Shown here in pieces: positions 36,644 through 48,222 of a DNA stretch of 64,000 nucleotides (positions are counted from its first letter, which is position 1; each line of letters begins with the position of its first letter). Position numbers and translations under genes: made by a program. The stretch is from positions 52,669,037-52,733,036 of the forward strand of contig NC_057825.1 in assembly GCF_910594005.1 (NCBI RefSeq). The letters run 5' to 3'. This stretch comes from Cervus elaphus (taxonomy: Eukaryota; Chordata; Mammalia; Artiodactyla; Cervidae). A model generated the notes under the pieces. That model had not been told where the DNA came from, made no database searches, and was given only the letters and a program-made list of their open reading frames with translations.

Positions 36644-37589
36644 AAAAGTATTTTTCAAATAAATATTAGAAATATTTTATAGTTCTAAGGGAATAAACTA
36701 TTAGTTTAGACCACATGAAATTGTCATTTTTATTGTTCAAAAATTTTAATTACTTGTGCTACTTTTGTGACTGCTAGATCAGAATACAGAAATAAGGCCC
36801 ATTATAAATAACATGTTATTGATAAAAGAGGAGTTATTCTGGACTTTACCAAGATAGCAGACTAGGGGTACAAGAACACAACTCTGCCCATGAACACATC
36901 AAAAATACATTTACATGTGGAATAATCCTTGGAAAAACTAATGGGAGAAAGACTTCTATATAAACACAGCTATAAGAAAGATGCACAGGTAACCAGGTAG
37001 GCAAGGAAGTAAAGTGATTACCCTAGGACTTGTGTCCCTGAGAGGTGACTCAGAGGAGAAAGCAGATTATGTGGGTGGAGAACCTCTCTGGAAGTGGGTG
37101 GTTGGAGCCATGTTTTGGGTGCCCAGCCCTGGAATCTAAAACAGAGAAGATGAATACTCTTAGCCAATTGGACAGGTGGCAGGACTAAAAGAGGGTAGAG
37201 GGAACGTGGACTCCACTTGTGAGGAGCTTGTGCCCAAAGCAGGATGGAGAGGGTGGAAAACTGCAAGCGTGGCTGCTGAGCTTCCTGCAAGTGAGCACGT
37301 GAGAAGCAGCCCTGATTTCTGTCTGCAATGGGACCGTTACAGCCTGTGCTCCAACCCATGCAAGAGTGTGCATGGGGCCCTTCCTGCCCTGTGGTGCAGC
37401 TCCAACCCTGGAGAAAGCTCCAGAGACTGAGAAGAGAGTTTAACTGAGGCTGAGAAAGGGGCCCATTGCTAGCAGACCCGTATAGAAAGAAATGTTATAG
37501 GGAGTGCTTCAGGTTGAAATGAAAGGACACTAGTGTCTAATTCAAAGACCTAAAATAAGGTAAAAAATAGCATTAAAATAATTGTACTG

Positions 37590-37790
37590 TATGGACTTAG
37601 TCTTTCAGGGTGTCCTGCTCTTTGCAATCCCATGGACTGTAGCCGGCCAGGCTCCTCTGTCCATGGGATTTCCCAAGCAAGAATACTGGAGTGGGTTGCC
37701 ATTCCTTTTTGCAGGGCATCTTTCCAAACCAGGTGTCAAATCCAGGTCTCCTTTATAGCAGTTGGATTATTTACCATCTGAACCACCAGG
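37590..37790 (-). mobile_element. Bov-tA-type SINE
   Basis: Antisense copy. The head end at right (ctgaaccaccagg) directly touches the left arm of the inverted repeat. Confidence 0.87.
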
Positions 37791-37974
37791 TTATGCATTT
37801 GTCTTTTGAATCATGTACAAAAGGATACAAATCAAAGATAATAATACTTGATTTATGTATCTAAATGTAAACTGATTGTAATAATTGTAAGAATTACATG
37901 ACTAAATATAAATTTAGTATTATTGTCTTTGATTTGTATCCTTTTGTACATGATTCAAAAGACAAATGCATAAC
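37790..37974. repeat. Near-perfect inverted repeat, 59-bp arms
   Basis: Left arm 37790-37848 and right arm 37916-37974 are reverse complements with one mismatch by my reading (base pair 37840/37924). The spacer is 67 bp. The right arm is ordinary L1 inter-ORF sequence, so the left arm is the inverted duplicate. Confidence 0.93.
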
Positions 37975-38170
37975 ATAGTTCTTATGAATCTATGTTAAAG
38001 TACATACAAATATACAGATGCAATTTATGACAACAATATAAGGAAGCTGTGGTTTATAAAGCAAGTTTTTACACCATTTGAACTGTATTAATTTAAATTG
38101 ATTATACAAATTAAGATGTTAAGTGTAATCCCCTGGTTAGCCACTAGGAAAATAATTAAAAATATATATA

Positions 38171-38517
38171 TGTTAGGAAAATACGCCGCGGGAGGAAAAA
38201 AAGCCGCCTCTAAGGACCGGTGGTAAAGGCCTTTATTAAGCGTCTCTCTCGGGCAGAACTCCTGGGGGCTGGTGAGTGAGGAGATAAAGGGAGTCTGCAA
38301 GGTATGAGGGGTGGGGAGGGGTTTTATAGTCCGGGCCGGCGTCCAGGCCAGGTCTTTTCATATAAGGAAGAAAGCGTGGGCTACAGCAGTGGTCAGTGTC
38401 CGAGGGCTCTATGTTGGTACCTGATTGGACCAGGCTGCAGGGGCCAGCCCCTGGAAGTTTAGCCAGCCTCCGGAATTTGCCTTGCAGCACTTTCCCGGGG
38501 CATGCCCCGACCTTTCA
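38171..38517 (-). mobile_element. Solo LTR of an endogenous retrovirus
   Basis: A 347-bp LTR in reverse orientation with canonical TG...CA ends. On the minus strand it has a U3, a TATA-type box (reverse complement at about 38322-38329), then a polyadenylation signal (reverse complement TTTATT at 38232-38237), then U5. It is GC-rich against its surroundings. The flanks share atata, and it sits within the old L1, which resumes on both sides. No internal retroviral genes are present. The class is probably II (ERV-K-like), by inference. The 84-codon frame across it is not a gene. Confidence 0.85.
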
Positions 38518-39272
38518 ATATAGTAAATGGTATAGAAACAGAATCAAAATGGCAAACTAGAAAATATAAATTATAGATGAAAGAATACAATAATGGAGGA
38601 ATTGAGGAACACAAATCATACAAGATGGACAGATGGAAGGACATTCCAAAACATCAGAAGTAAATTTTCTTCTTATCAGTAATAGTATTAAATGTAAATT
38701 GATTAAATTCTAAGTGAAAGACATAGTTTGGAAGGATAGATTTTAAAAATGACCCACTCTATGTTGTCTACAAGAGATTTCTTTAGATCCAAAGACACAA
38801 GAAGTTGCAAGTGAAGGGGTGGAAAGATATTTCATGCAAGTATTAAACATAAGGGAATTGTTAGTAGCTGTAACAATATCAGACAAAACAGAATTCAAGT
38901 CAAAAACTGTTACAAGAAACAAAGATCAACATTACATACTGATAAAAATGTTAATCCATCACAAAACAATAACAACTGTAAACATATACATAGCTAGCAA
39001 CAAAGCTCCAAAATATATGAAAAATTAACAGACTTAGAGGAAGAAATGGGAAATTATATAATCACTGGATGTTTCTGTACCCTATATTCAATAACATATA
39101 GAACAACTGGGCAGAGGAATAGAGAACTTGAACAATGTTATAAATCAACTAGAACCAGCAAGTATATAGCACTTTGCCTAAATAGAGCATAGTGTTCATT
39201 CTTCTAAAGTGAATATGGAGTATTATGTTAGATGATAAAGCATGTTAGATGATAAAACAAGTCACATGTTCA

Positions 39273-40057
39273 TACTTCACTGGATGAAAAAGTCATTTTA
39301 TTAATTCTGCTGCTGTAGCTTGTCATCAGTTGAAATTGTGTCTTCATCAGAGGTAAGCAGTAGCACCAAGCTTTCATATAAGTGATTTCCCCTGGAATGT
39401 TAGTTACACATCAACTAATTCTTCTTGAAATCAATAATTTCACTCAAGCAACTGACCCATAATTTTCTTGCAACTACAGTATCCTGAAGTCTCTATTTTA
39501 TGATGATGGTAGAATCCAGATATGAGCTTCTTTAACTTTCCTCTGTGGAGCTTTACTATATCTGTACTGAGTTGTATGTTATCAGCCTTTACTACAATTC
39601 ATCACAACCACATGCTACAAAAAGTCCTCAGGTTTTAGGATTTTGGTTATATCTCTATTATTGCAATGATGATATGTATTTTTTTCCATTTCACATCTTC
39701 CATTTAAGTAAGTGAATGTTTCAATGTTAAATTTAAACATCAAATAGAGAAACTGCTTAAAATTTTCAGATATAATAATGTTCAGTCTTCTCATTAAAAT
39801 AAAATGCATCATTGTAATTATGACTGGCACATTATCACCAACTAATTTTCCTTTAACTGTTCTCAATCCCTGCTTAATAATATTGGAATGCAGGTACATC
39901 ATTTGCATGAAATTAAAGGTTTGTACTATTGTATATCTTAGGCAGTTCATATTGTGTAATATTTCCATATCTGTGATTTCATATATAATACAATTAAAAG
40001 ATACCTTGTAAATACAAAGAATTGCTAAATGGATTAGTTATTTTTCTCTGGAGATAA
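39273..40057 (-). pseudogene. Unidentified segment with decayed coding-like frame
   Basis: The minus strand stays open for 117 codons at 39615-39968, and the frame reads on upstream without a stop for about 17 more codons. Further downstream another frame ends in an acidic, Gln-rich stretch (TSDEDTISTDDKLQQQ near 39310-39360) and is followed within a few bases by AATAAA. That resembles the end of a processed transcript, but there is no A-tail and no protein family I can name. It could equally be an ancient transposon or chance. Confidence 0.25.
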
Positions 40058-40145
40058 GTTTTAACTAGGGACAGTTTTGACTTCCAAAGGGCTTCTGTCA
40101 ATGTCTGCTGGGCAGACATTTTTATTTATCACACTCAGGAACTTC

Positions 40146-40804
40146 TATGGCTATTGGCCCTTTAATGGACTGGAACCTGGTGGTCTGGAGTCAACGATAA
40201 GAAAGTAAGAGAGAGAAAGAGGCTGATATCCCTTGGTTTACGGAAAGCCAATAGAGTCCTATTCTTAGGGCTTGCGCTGCTGCACGTTGGCACCAGGCGC
40301 CCGCTCCAGTGGGTGAAGGCACAGTGCGCCTTCTCGAGAGGGGCTTAGATGCCCGGGCAAGAAACTGAGCTCAGCGGGCCTCCGCGCTCCAAGGATTTAG
40401 CCAGAAATAGAGAGAGAAAAAGAAAGAAAGAGAAAGAAAGAAAGACACGAGGAGCCAAGCTCTGATGGAGCAAAGGTGTTTTAATCAACATGGTGTGTGC
40501 ATATGTACTGTCTTACAAGGTGGTTATTCTCAGCAAAGATAAAGATTAAAATTCCAGACTTACAAAACAGTTGATCCCTATCAAAGAGAGAGTTGCAAAC
40601 AATCACGTTTTACCATATGGCTCATAAAAAGGAAGAGGGTACTTATCACAGTAATGAGAAATGCCTGGATTCCTCAGCCCCGGGAAAGACACGCCTCTCC
40701 TCTTAATTCCTGAATATTCAGGAATTAATAAGGGCCAGAGGGCTCCTGACAGATCCAAAACAGCACACAGGAAGCCTCTTGTTAAATGCTTCCTGACATA
40801 TGGC
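40146..40804 (-). mobile_element. Solo LTR with 6-bp target duplication
   Basis: The LTR body is 40152-40798 (647 bp) in reverse orientation. On the minus strand it starts tgtcaggaagcatttaacaa. A perfect 6-bp duplication (tatggc) lies at 40146-40151 and 40799-40804, the length typical of class II (ERV-K-like) proviruses. The interrupted MER5A confirms the empty site. On the minus strand a polyadenylation-like ATTAAA (complement at 40480-40485) is followed by a CT-rich tract. The 3-prime terminus on that strand reads ...aata, a mutated CA. No internal genes are present. Confidence 0.9.
40408..40446. repeat. GAAA-rich simple repeat in the LTR
   Basis: Repeated gaaa/agaa units within the R-U5 part of the LTR (40152-40798). 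Confidence 0.8.
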
Positions 40805-40856
40805 ATCTAGTATTTAATGCCAGGGATGTTAAGAAGTATTCCATAATACATAAGAT

Positions 40857-41070
40857 GGGCTTCCCTGGTGGCTCAATCATAAAGAATCTGCCTGCTAATG
40901 CAGGAGACGTGGGAGATTCAGCTTTGATCCCTGGATCTGGAAGATCCTCTGGAGAAGGAAACAGAAGCCGCTCCAGTATTCTTGCCTATAGAATCCTATG
41001 GACAGCGAGTCTGGTGGGCTACAGTCCATGGGGTCACAAAGAGTTGGATGTGATTGAAGTGACTTAGCAC
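40857..41070 (+). mobile_element. Bov-tA-type SINE
   Basis: Full-length sense copy. Head ggcttccctggtggctcaat, with a small internal insertion near gagattcagc. Confidence 0.88.
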
Positions 41071-41257
41071 AATATACAAGACAGACACCTTACAACTATC
41101 AAAATATCAACAAGTTCAATATTGAGACACTCTGTTCTTGAAAAACATTAGCTTGACATAATTTCAATTTCTAACAAATATTAAAACTTGAGCTATAAGG
41201 CAATGCATAGATATTTAAGGGGTATTTTTTTTTTTTTAAGTTCAGCTGAAAGTACGA

Positions 41258-41415
41258 AGGGCTTCCCTGGTAGGTCAGTTGGTAAAGAATCCACTTGCAA
41301 AAAAAAAAAGAAAAAAAGAATCTACTTGCAATGCAGGAAACCCCAGTTAGATTCCTGGGTCTGGAAGATCCCCTAGAGAAGGGATAGGCTACCAATTTCA
41401 GTATTTTTGGGCTAG
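41258..41415 (+). mobile_element. Bov-tA-type SINE, first unit, with internal A-run insertion
   Basis: The head (ggcttccctggtaggtcagt) is followed by a 16-base stretch present twice (41284-41299 and 41315-41330, one mismatch) around an A-rich run. The element stops after tcagtatttttgggct, the usual end of the first unit of the dimeric form. Confidence 0.85.
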
Positions 41416-42581
41416 TGAAAGCAACTGATGAAGCAAATGACCACTAATGAAGTAAAGAACTGTTTTCTAAGTGCTAGATAATGTGCAGCATTCTTACTTT
41501 CATGGCCTGACTTCCTATAATGGAGCAGTCATTTACTTATGGAGCAGCCTCACTGGGTTTATCATATCATACACTTTAGGTGATGGCGTTTCTCCTACTG
41601 GTATCATTACTACTAATACTATTGCTATTCATAACTGCAAGAGCAATAGCCATTATTTAGTGGAACATTTGAATAGCAAAAATGCTGTGCTGAGCTCTAC
41701 ACTTTTATTATTTTACTTAATCCTCATTATGAGCCAATGAGATAGATATTATTAGAGAAGAAAATAAAATTCAATCTTCTATCAGTAACTATATATCACT
41801 CTAAGAGGTAGCATCTATGGATCAAAACAAAATAAATCCATTCCTTTTTTTTAGAAATGAGTATAGTGATGCCCTGAGAATATACAGTTTCCCTAAGTCC
41901 ACGAGGCTGCTAAGCAGTAAAGCTAAATTGGAAGGGAAGTTGACTTTCTCCAAAAATAATGTTATCCACTAGCACAGTTTTTATGTGCCGTTGGTGCAAA
42001 ATTTCATTTGGGTGCTTTACAAGTTCAGATTCCAAAATTTCTTTTAAACTTAGCAAATAAAATTCTTCATGGCTGCTGATCATAAATGCCATTCTCAGTA
42101 GCATCACATGTTATTTTTATGGCTATGAGTTTGAGAATCATGGAATAATATTATACTAAAAGTTAGAAAGTCAAAAGATATATTTATTTTTTTTCTTTTT
42201 CAAGTGTTCTTCATATAAAGGATAGTTCAGGGTTTCAGATAATAGTTAATTTAGGATCTTATTATTAAAAAATAGTAATAACCATGTATGTGGAAGTATC
42301 TTGAGGGAATGAGTTTATAAACTGCTTAAGGACTCCCTAAGGTATTTGTGAGCATTAATTTATATGATATAAACAGAAACTCAAAGTTCTGCATAATCAA
42401 AATTTTATGTTGTCAACTCTAAGATTATCTTGTTCAGTTCCACCTATAATAATTGAAACCTTTAGTTGTAAATGTCCATTTTTTTATTTTTCACTGCTTC
42501 ACAAAGATTTGTCACTGCAGGGATCACTAGGATTCTTTCCAAATATCACAGTTGTCTAAAGTAACCTCCATTGGTACTTGT
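41416..42581. other. Unassigned AT-rich sequence
   Basis: Nothing recognised. The 89-codon frame at 41471-41740 has no motif. Confidence 0.4.
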
Positions 42582-42678
42582 AAAGATTACACAATGTATG
42601 ACAAAACTCACTGCAATGTTGTGAACTAATCAGCCTCCAACTAATAAAAATAAATGAAAAAAAAAAAAAAGATTACAC
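42582..42678 (+). mobile_element. Very short L1 insertion (about 75 bp) with 11-bp duplication
   Basis: The direct repeat aaagattacac lies at 42582-42592 and 42668-42678. Between them only the last part of the L1 3-prime UTR is present (actcactgcaatgttgtgaa ... cctccaactaataaaaa) plus an A tail. It matches the terminus of the full-length L1 at 15250-15300. Confidence 0.93.
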
Positions 42679-43811
42679 TTCTGCATTGTTCTAAATTAGA
42701 TAAGGCTGTGTAACTGTCTTTGACCAATGAAATGTGAGTAGAGATGGTACTTCACTTTCAGGAACAATATTTTCAGTCAGTAAATAATTCCCTCTTTTGT
42801 CTTCATCTTGGCAAAGTTATTTTAACAAAGGGCGTTAATAAGGTACCATCAGCCAGGGTGACTACAGTGTGGTAAGGAAGCCTCTGTTTTAAGGATCCTC
42901 TGAGATATGTATTGCTGTGGTAATACACTTTAGTCCACTATGACTGTTACAGTCAGTGATAGAAACATTAAGATGGAAAACAGAAACATGGATTATGGAG
43001 CAAAGACCTCTGCCACTCTCCTTATCACATGCCGTTATTTTCTTTGGGAGTAAAAAAATCCTGTTATTTGGAACCTAGACACCACGACCATGATGACAAT
43101 GAAACACACTTACAAAACAGGAAAAAGCTGAGTTGTTTAAAGTACAAGGTAGATAGATACTGTGCACACACACTCTTAGAAAGTAATCACAAAGCATGAA
43201 AAAATATATACTAAGAAGTTATTTTAAAATTGATGGTATAATTTGTAAAACAACATAGAGCTAAAATTTATCCAAACAGTGGAATAATCTTCCTGAGACA
43301 ATTGATAGACCTTGAGTGTGTAAAAATATCATTGCTTTTAATTTGTGACATAATGAAAGTAAATTGGTTACTTTAACTTATTCCTTAAAACTTAAAATAA
43401 ATTGTCATTTGGTGTTTGCTTACTTCCTGAGTTTTCTCAGTGATATTTACCTTGCTTTGTTCTATTTTTGTCAAATATAAATCCTCATTGTAAATCTTTC
43501 CACGTACTACACATCTTACTACACATCCTTGTACTACACATTTCCCCATACTGTGTTATAATATTAATGTACATTTGCTATTGGACTAGTTTTCTAAACT
43601 TTTTCCCCCACATCTGTCTTAGACAGGTTTCATAGTGGGCTGTGGAAAAATTGATCTTATTTTTAGGAAAAACAATCCCAGAGCATTTAAAGAGAAAAAA
43701 AGAAAAAAATGAAATAAGGCTACCACAGGAATCAATACAAGGTGATGCATCAACACAGTGGTTATTAATTCAAATAAAAAGCTTTTAACTCCATAAGATT
43801 TATTTTGAAGT
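42679..43811. other. Unassigned AT-rich sequence
   Basis: No recognised element or gene signal. Confidence 0.4.
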
Positions 43812-44135
43812 AGCATCTACAGATGCCTTCCATGGTATCTCAGCTGGTAAAGAATCCACCTGCAAAGCAGGAGACTCGGGGTTTGATTCCTGGGTCAGGA
43901 AGATCCTCTGGAGAAGGGATAGGCTACCCACTCCAGTATTCTTGGGCTTCCTTGGTGGCTCAGATGGTAAAGAATGCACCTGCAATGTGAGAGACCTGGG
44001 AAAGGCATGACAACCCACCCCAGTATTCTTGCCTGGAGAATCCCCATGGACAGACCATGGTCGGGCTACAGACCATGAGGTCACAGAGAGTCAGCCATGA
44101 CTGAGTGACTAAGCACGCAGTCCCACTAAAGCATC
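43812..44135 (+). mobile_element. Dimeric Bov-tA-type SINE, second unit internally deleted
   Basis: Unit 1 (43830-43945) ends in attcttggg and unit 2 starts at ggcttccttggtggctcaga. Unit 2 lacks the segment between gagacctggg and the following catgacaaccc. The flanking 7-base agcatct at both sides (43812-43818 and 44129-44135) suggests one insertion. Confidence 0.82.
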
Positions 44136-45136
44136 TCCCATGATTCACACATTAATCTCATGGGGCTTCAGAATGCCCAACTGATGACAGCTGTAAGAAC
44201 TCCGTCCTGTTTCATAGATGGATTGCCATGACACCCCGATTCTCAACAGAAATATACTCTTTGTTTATAGACCCAGTTGAAAGGCTGGGTGTGACGGGAA
44301 ATTCTTCCACTGGGTTAAGCAAACAGCAATATGATTGACTGTTCCCTTTTTATTTTTTTTAACAGGAAAAGTGGTCTGTAATAACAATATGTACTCCAGG
44401 AAAATGGAACTATTTTGGATAGTTGTTCATGGCCTTGGAAATAAGGCATTAGGGTAAGAAAACAAGTAAGCCTTGAGAAGAAATATGAACTGGATGATAA
44501 TGTGCACAAAAAATGTGTAGATGTTTTTCTCTGTGTCTCATGTAAGTGCCTATAAAGCATCTTCCTCATGGCCAAACTAGACATTATTGGAAGAATGTAT
44601 ATGACACTTGAGAACATAGCATGACTGAATATCTAATCCTATATCACAAAAACCTATGCTGAGTGCTATGCATCCCTTTCATTAGTTAATTAACTGTCTA
44701 CTTGCAAACAGCTTGATCACATCAAATTTCCTCCCATTTGGTAGGGTCTATTCTGGAGATGGGTTTACTTTTATTGATACCACTGATACCATCATCCAAG
44801 GGCAGTGATAGCCTATTGACAGGGAGTTTCCATTTAAATTGCCTCAGACTGAGGGAGGGCTTCTAAGCTGACTCAGTGGATAAAGAATACATTCTAAATT
44901 CAGCCAGTTTTTAATCTTATCTAGGTGCACTAACTTATCATTGCAGAACAAACTCTGTAAGTCCGGAAATGTATGTATTTTCAACGTTTGGAAATTTTTG
45001 AATTTTCTTTTAGGTAATATTTATTCACTGTAATTTTCTAAGTGATCAGAAGTCGTGATGTTTTATTATTTGGCTTGACTTTCATGCTCTACCTTCCAAT
45101 TAAAGAATATTCTATCCCTTAAAAAAAAAATACATC
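44136..45136. other. Unassigned sequence with a SINE scrap
   Basis: Nothing recognised except about 40 bases of a SINE head at 44858-44897 (gggcttctaagctgactcag). Confidence 0.4.
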
Positions 45137-45330
45137 TCATCTGCAATGCAGGAAACACAGGAGACACAGGTTCATTGCTGGGTCAGGAAGATCCCCTGCA
45201 GGAGGGCGTGGCAACCAACTCCAGTATTCTTGCCTGGAAATTCCTCTCATGGACAGAAGAACCTGGTGGGCTACAGTCCCTGGGGTCGCAAAGAGTCAGA
45301 CATGACTGAAACAACTGAACATGTACACAG
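45137..45330 (+). mobile_element. Bov-tA-type SINE
   Basis: Sense copy without the first part of the head (starts tctgcaatgcaggaaacac) and ending agtcagacatgactgaaac. Confidence 0.86.
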
Positions 45331-46449
45331 ACTAAGAGAAATATTTGACCAAAGGGGGGAAAAAAAAGTAGTGACATAATAGGCTTATAACTTTGTAATC
45401 CACTGCTATTGTGTCTTATTCCATCTTCTAGAAGCAATGTCTTAAGGAATATAGGAATCAACTGTCAAAAGCTTAGCTAAACCCCAGTCAAAAGAATCAC
45501 CTTTACATATTAATACTCTATAATGCAGAAAACAAATGGCAAATGCACAATGCTAAGTATTCAATATCTATGACACATGGATCTGGTGCTAATGGATAGA
45601 AGTGGAATTGTCCTTTACCTATGCTTCTGAGTATTTGATGGCATTATGAATTTAGAATTGAAATATTAAAAGTATATTAGGAGTGTGGAGCTAAAGTATT
45701 CTAATTTTATTATATTGAAGGAAATTAAATCTATTTCTTAATTTTGATTTACAATTACTTTGATGATTTAAAATTATGTTTAATTTTTAAGATTAATACC
45801 AGAAGAATAAAATAGAGTGTATAGCTTCCAAAGAGGTAGACAAAAACAAACCATCAAAAAAGATTAAAAGAATATTCAGTTAATCAAGAAGAAGGTGATG
45901 AAGGAAAAAGGGAGAGAAAGAGAGAGAGAGAAAGAAATGAATACTTTTACAGAGGAATACATGGTAGACCACTTGTAAATAAGATTAACAAAGTTAGTGA
46001 TTTGTTCCATGTTTCAGCAATAATAGAATAACTCAAAGCTGTTGTGACACATGATTGAATGCAATGAAAGGATACACTCTCAGTCTTGGGATATACCTAA
46101 AAAATAACAACATAATATAATCTTGACCGAGTCATAAGAAAAACATACACTGAGAGTGAGTATTAATAATTAAGTTGGAATCTTCAGCAGCAGCATGTAA
46201 AGGAAAGACTGAGGAATTACATTAGACTAAAAGAAAGCAAAGAGGTTGCTACAAATTACCGCAAATTGGAAGGCTTTGCAACAGTGGGCATTATTGGGAC
46301 AAATTTTGAAACTTGAACAACTGTACATTACATGAACTTATTCCATCATTGCAATTTTATTGTTTTTGATATCTATACTGAGGTTACATAGAATAAAATC
46401 TTTGTAGGGATTACACAGTAAGTTATTCAAATATAAAGGACACTGTGTA
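45331..46449. other. Unassigned AT-rich sequence
   Basis: No recognised element. A short (GA)n lies at 45912-45936. Confidence 0.4.
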
Positions 46450-47600
46450 AACAACTAACATACACTCATGATTCAGAAAAAAATACTTTTCCTGCAAATG
46501 ACAAAATAGTCTTTATGTCTATATTTTTAAATGGTTAGAAAAATGCATAAAAATAATCTAAATAATGTAAAAGAAGGGGAAAATAATGGCTAAAGCAGAA
46601 TTTATGAAATTAGAAAATAATCTTTAAAGATTATTAATAGAGGGAGACTTATTAATTAATAATAATTACTATTATTAATAGAGGGAGACTGAACAGAATC
46701 AAATACAAACTGTTTAAAAATAACTGACTATAAAAAGTAAAAAGCAAATAAAGAAGAAAGAAGAAAAAAAGTAGACAATAAACATTAGAAATTTTTAAAA
46801 AGTATTTGGAAATAAGTCTGCAAATTTAAATAAGATTATATTCAAACATTATGAAAAGTTTTACATCAACATTGAGATTTTAGATAAAATGGAAATATAT
46901 TCTAAATATTAGAAAAAATATTTATCTAAATATTATTTAGATAAAATGGAAATAGTTTCCTACACTCAAGAATGACTCTGCAACCATTAAAGACAATAAG
47001 AAACTTTTAAATGTTTAATTAACTTTTAAAAAGATCTTTCCCTTAAAACAAAACAACACACAGAGACACACATAAACATATGCAATGCATGCTAGATTTT
47101 TTTAATATCAAATTACATCAAAATTTTAATAAAGAAATAAATTCAATCTTACACAAAATTTAGCAGAATACAGAAAGAGAAGCACTGTTTCCCAATTTAT
47201 GCTGAGAAGATGCAAAAATGTTCCAAATTTATGCTGACAGGATGCAAAGCCTTGATACCAAAATCTGAAGCTGAAATTAAAAAAAAAAAGGAAAATCACA
47301 GGTTAATAGCACACTTGGAACAAAAGTGAAAGGAAATTTCATTATATCATTATACAAAATAAATAATACATCATGGATATTTGGGTTTATCCAAGCAATG
47401 TAGGTTATTTAATATTAGAAAATAAGTCAATATAACAGCACACTGTTAAAAAAAAGAGGGAGAATATATTTGATAATTTATATTGCTGCAGAAAATTTCT
47501 CACAGGATTCAACATTTATTTGTGAGTAAATATCTTACTAGGTGAGAAACAGAGTTTTTAAATTTCATATAAGTAATTCTTAAACTGTTAACAGTGAATA
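46450..47600 (+). mobile_element. Strongly decayed L1 ORF2
   Basis: AT-rich, with a recognisable RT-upstream phrase near 47380-47450 (tgggtttatccaagcaatgt, the ORF2 block that reads gggctttatcccaggaatgc in the young L1 at 12829). The left limit is uncertain. An exact 20-base direct repeat (attattaatagagggagact) lies at 46630-46649 and 46671-46690. Confidence 0.55.
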
Positions 47601-48222
47601 TTTTGTTCAAAGTTATAAATTTGAATTCTCTCCCTTTGAAATTTAAAAAAAAAAAAAAAAAACAGTGAAAACTAGAGTATCTACTAATATTCAGTGTTGT
47701 TAACTGAGGTAATAGCCAATGTTATATATGTATTAAAATTAATTTTATAATATAATTAATTTATTTCTTATCACTGTGCATAGAGAAAATTTAAAACTCT
47801 CGTTAAAAATGTATTAGTGTATTTGGCAAGGTTCTGTATATCTAATCAATACATCAAAATCAATTTTACCTCTACGTACTATCAACAGATGGGAACAACT
47901 TACAATAAAATGAAAAATAGAAATTGCTTTGGAAAATATATAACAAAGAAATCCAAGATCTATTTGTGTAAAATTTTATGCTTTTATTGATAATCTTTAA
48001 AGAAGGCTTGATAAATTAATACATGTAAAGCATTAGAAATTGCATTTTAATGCATGTCCTCAAAATTGTTATTAAATCAATTTATATACATAATTTTTAT
48101 ATCTGCAATCCAAAGTGCTTTATGTTGTTATTTTACACAACTTTAGTAATAAGTTGATTTAGAAATACCTGGAGCCAAGAATAGCCAATACCCTATCATA
48201 CTAATTACAGAAAAATTTGACT
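47601..48222. other. Unassigned AT-rich sequence
   Basis: Nothing recognised apart from an A run at about 47645-47661. Confidence 0.4.

Larger units (their letters stand above)
36842..39272 (+). mobile_element. Decayed L1 carrying a SINE, an inverted repeat and a solo LTR
   Basis: Begins with L1 5-prime UTR (ccaagatagcagactagggg, open GC-richer text to about 37490). It then jumps to ORF1-end-like sequence (gtgcttcaggttgaaatgaa). After the SINE and inverted repeat it continues with inter-ORF sequence (gttaagtgtaatcccctggt at 38120). After the LTR it continues into endonuclease coding (atgttgtctacaagaga near 38762) up to about 39272. Most of ORF1 and all of the RT are absent. Confidence 0.75.
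40058..40855 (+). mobile_element. MER5A-type DNA transposon fragment, split by a solo LTR
   Basis: The left part (40058-40151) shows aactagggacagttttgact and tcaatgtctgctgggcagac. The right part (40805-40855) shows atctagtatttaatgccagg. Together they follow the MER5A order, with the LTR inserted where the consensus reads ...ctggcatctag. MER5A is a short non-autonomous hAT element found across placental mammals. Confidence 0.8.

Noticed and set aside
37018..37430. Frames of 62-113 codons in GC-richer sequence
   Set aside because: The stretch is old L1 5-prime UTR, and no protein family is matched.
38236..38490. 84-codon minus-strand frame
   Set aside because: It lies inside the solo LTR and spans the promoter and poly(A) region, so it is not a retroviral gene.
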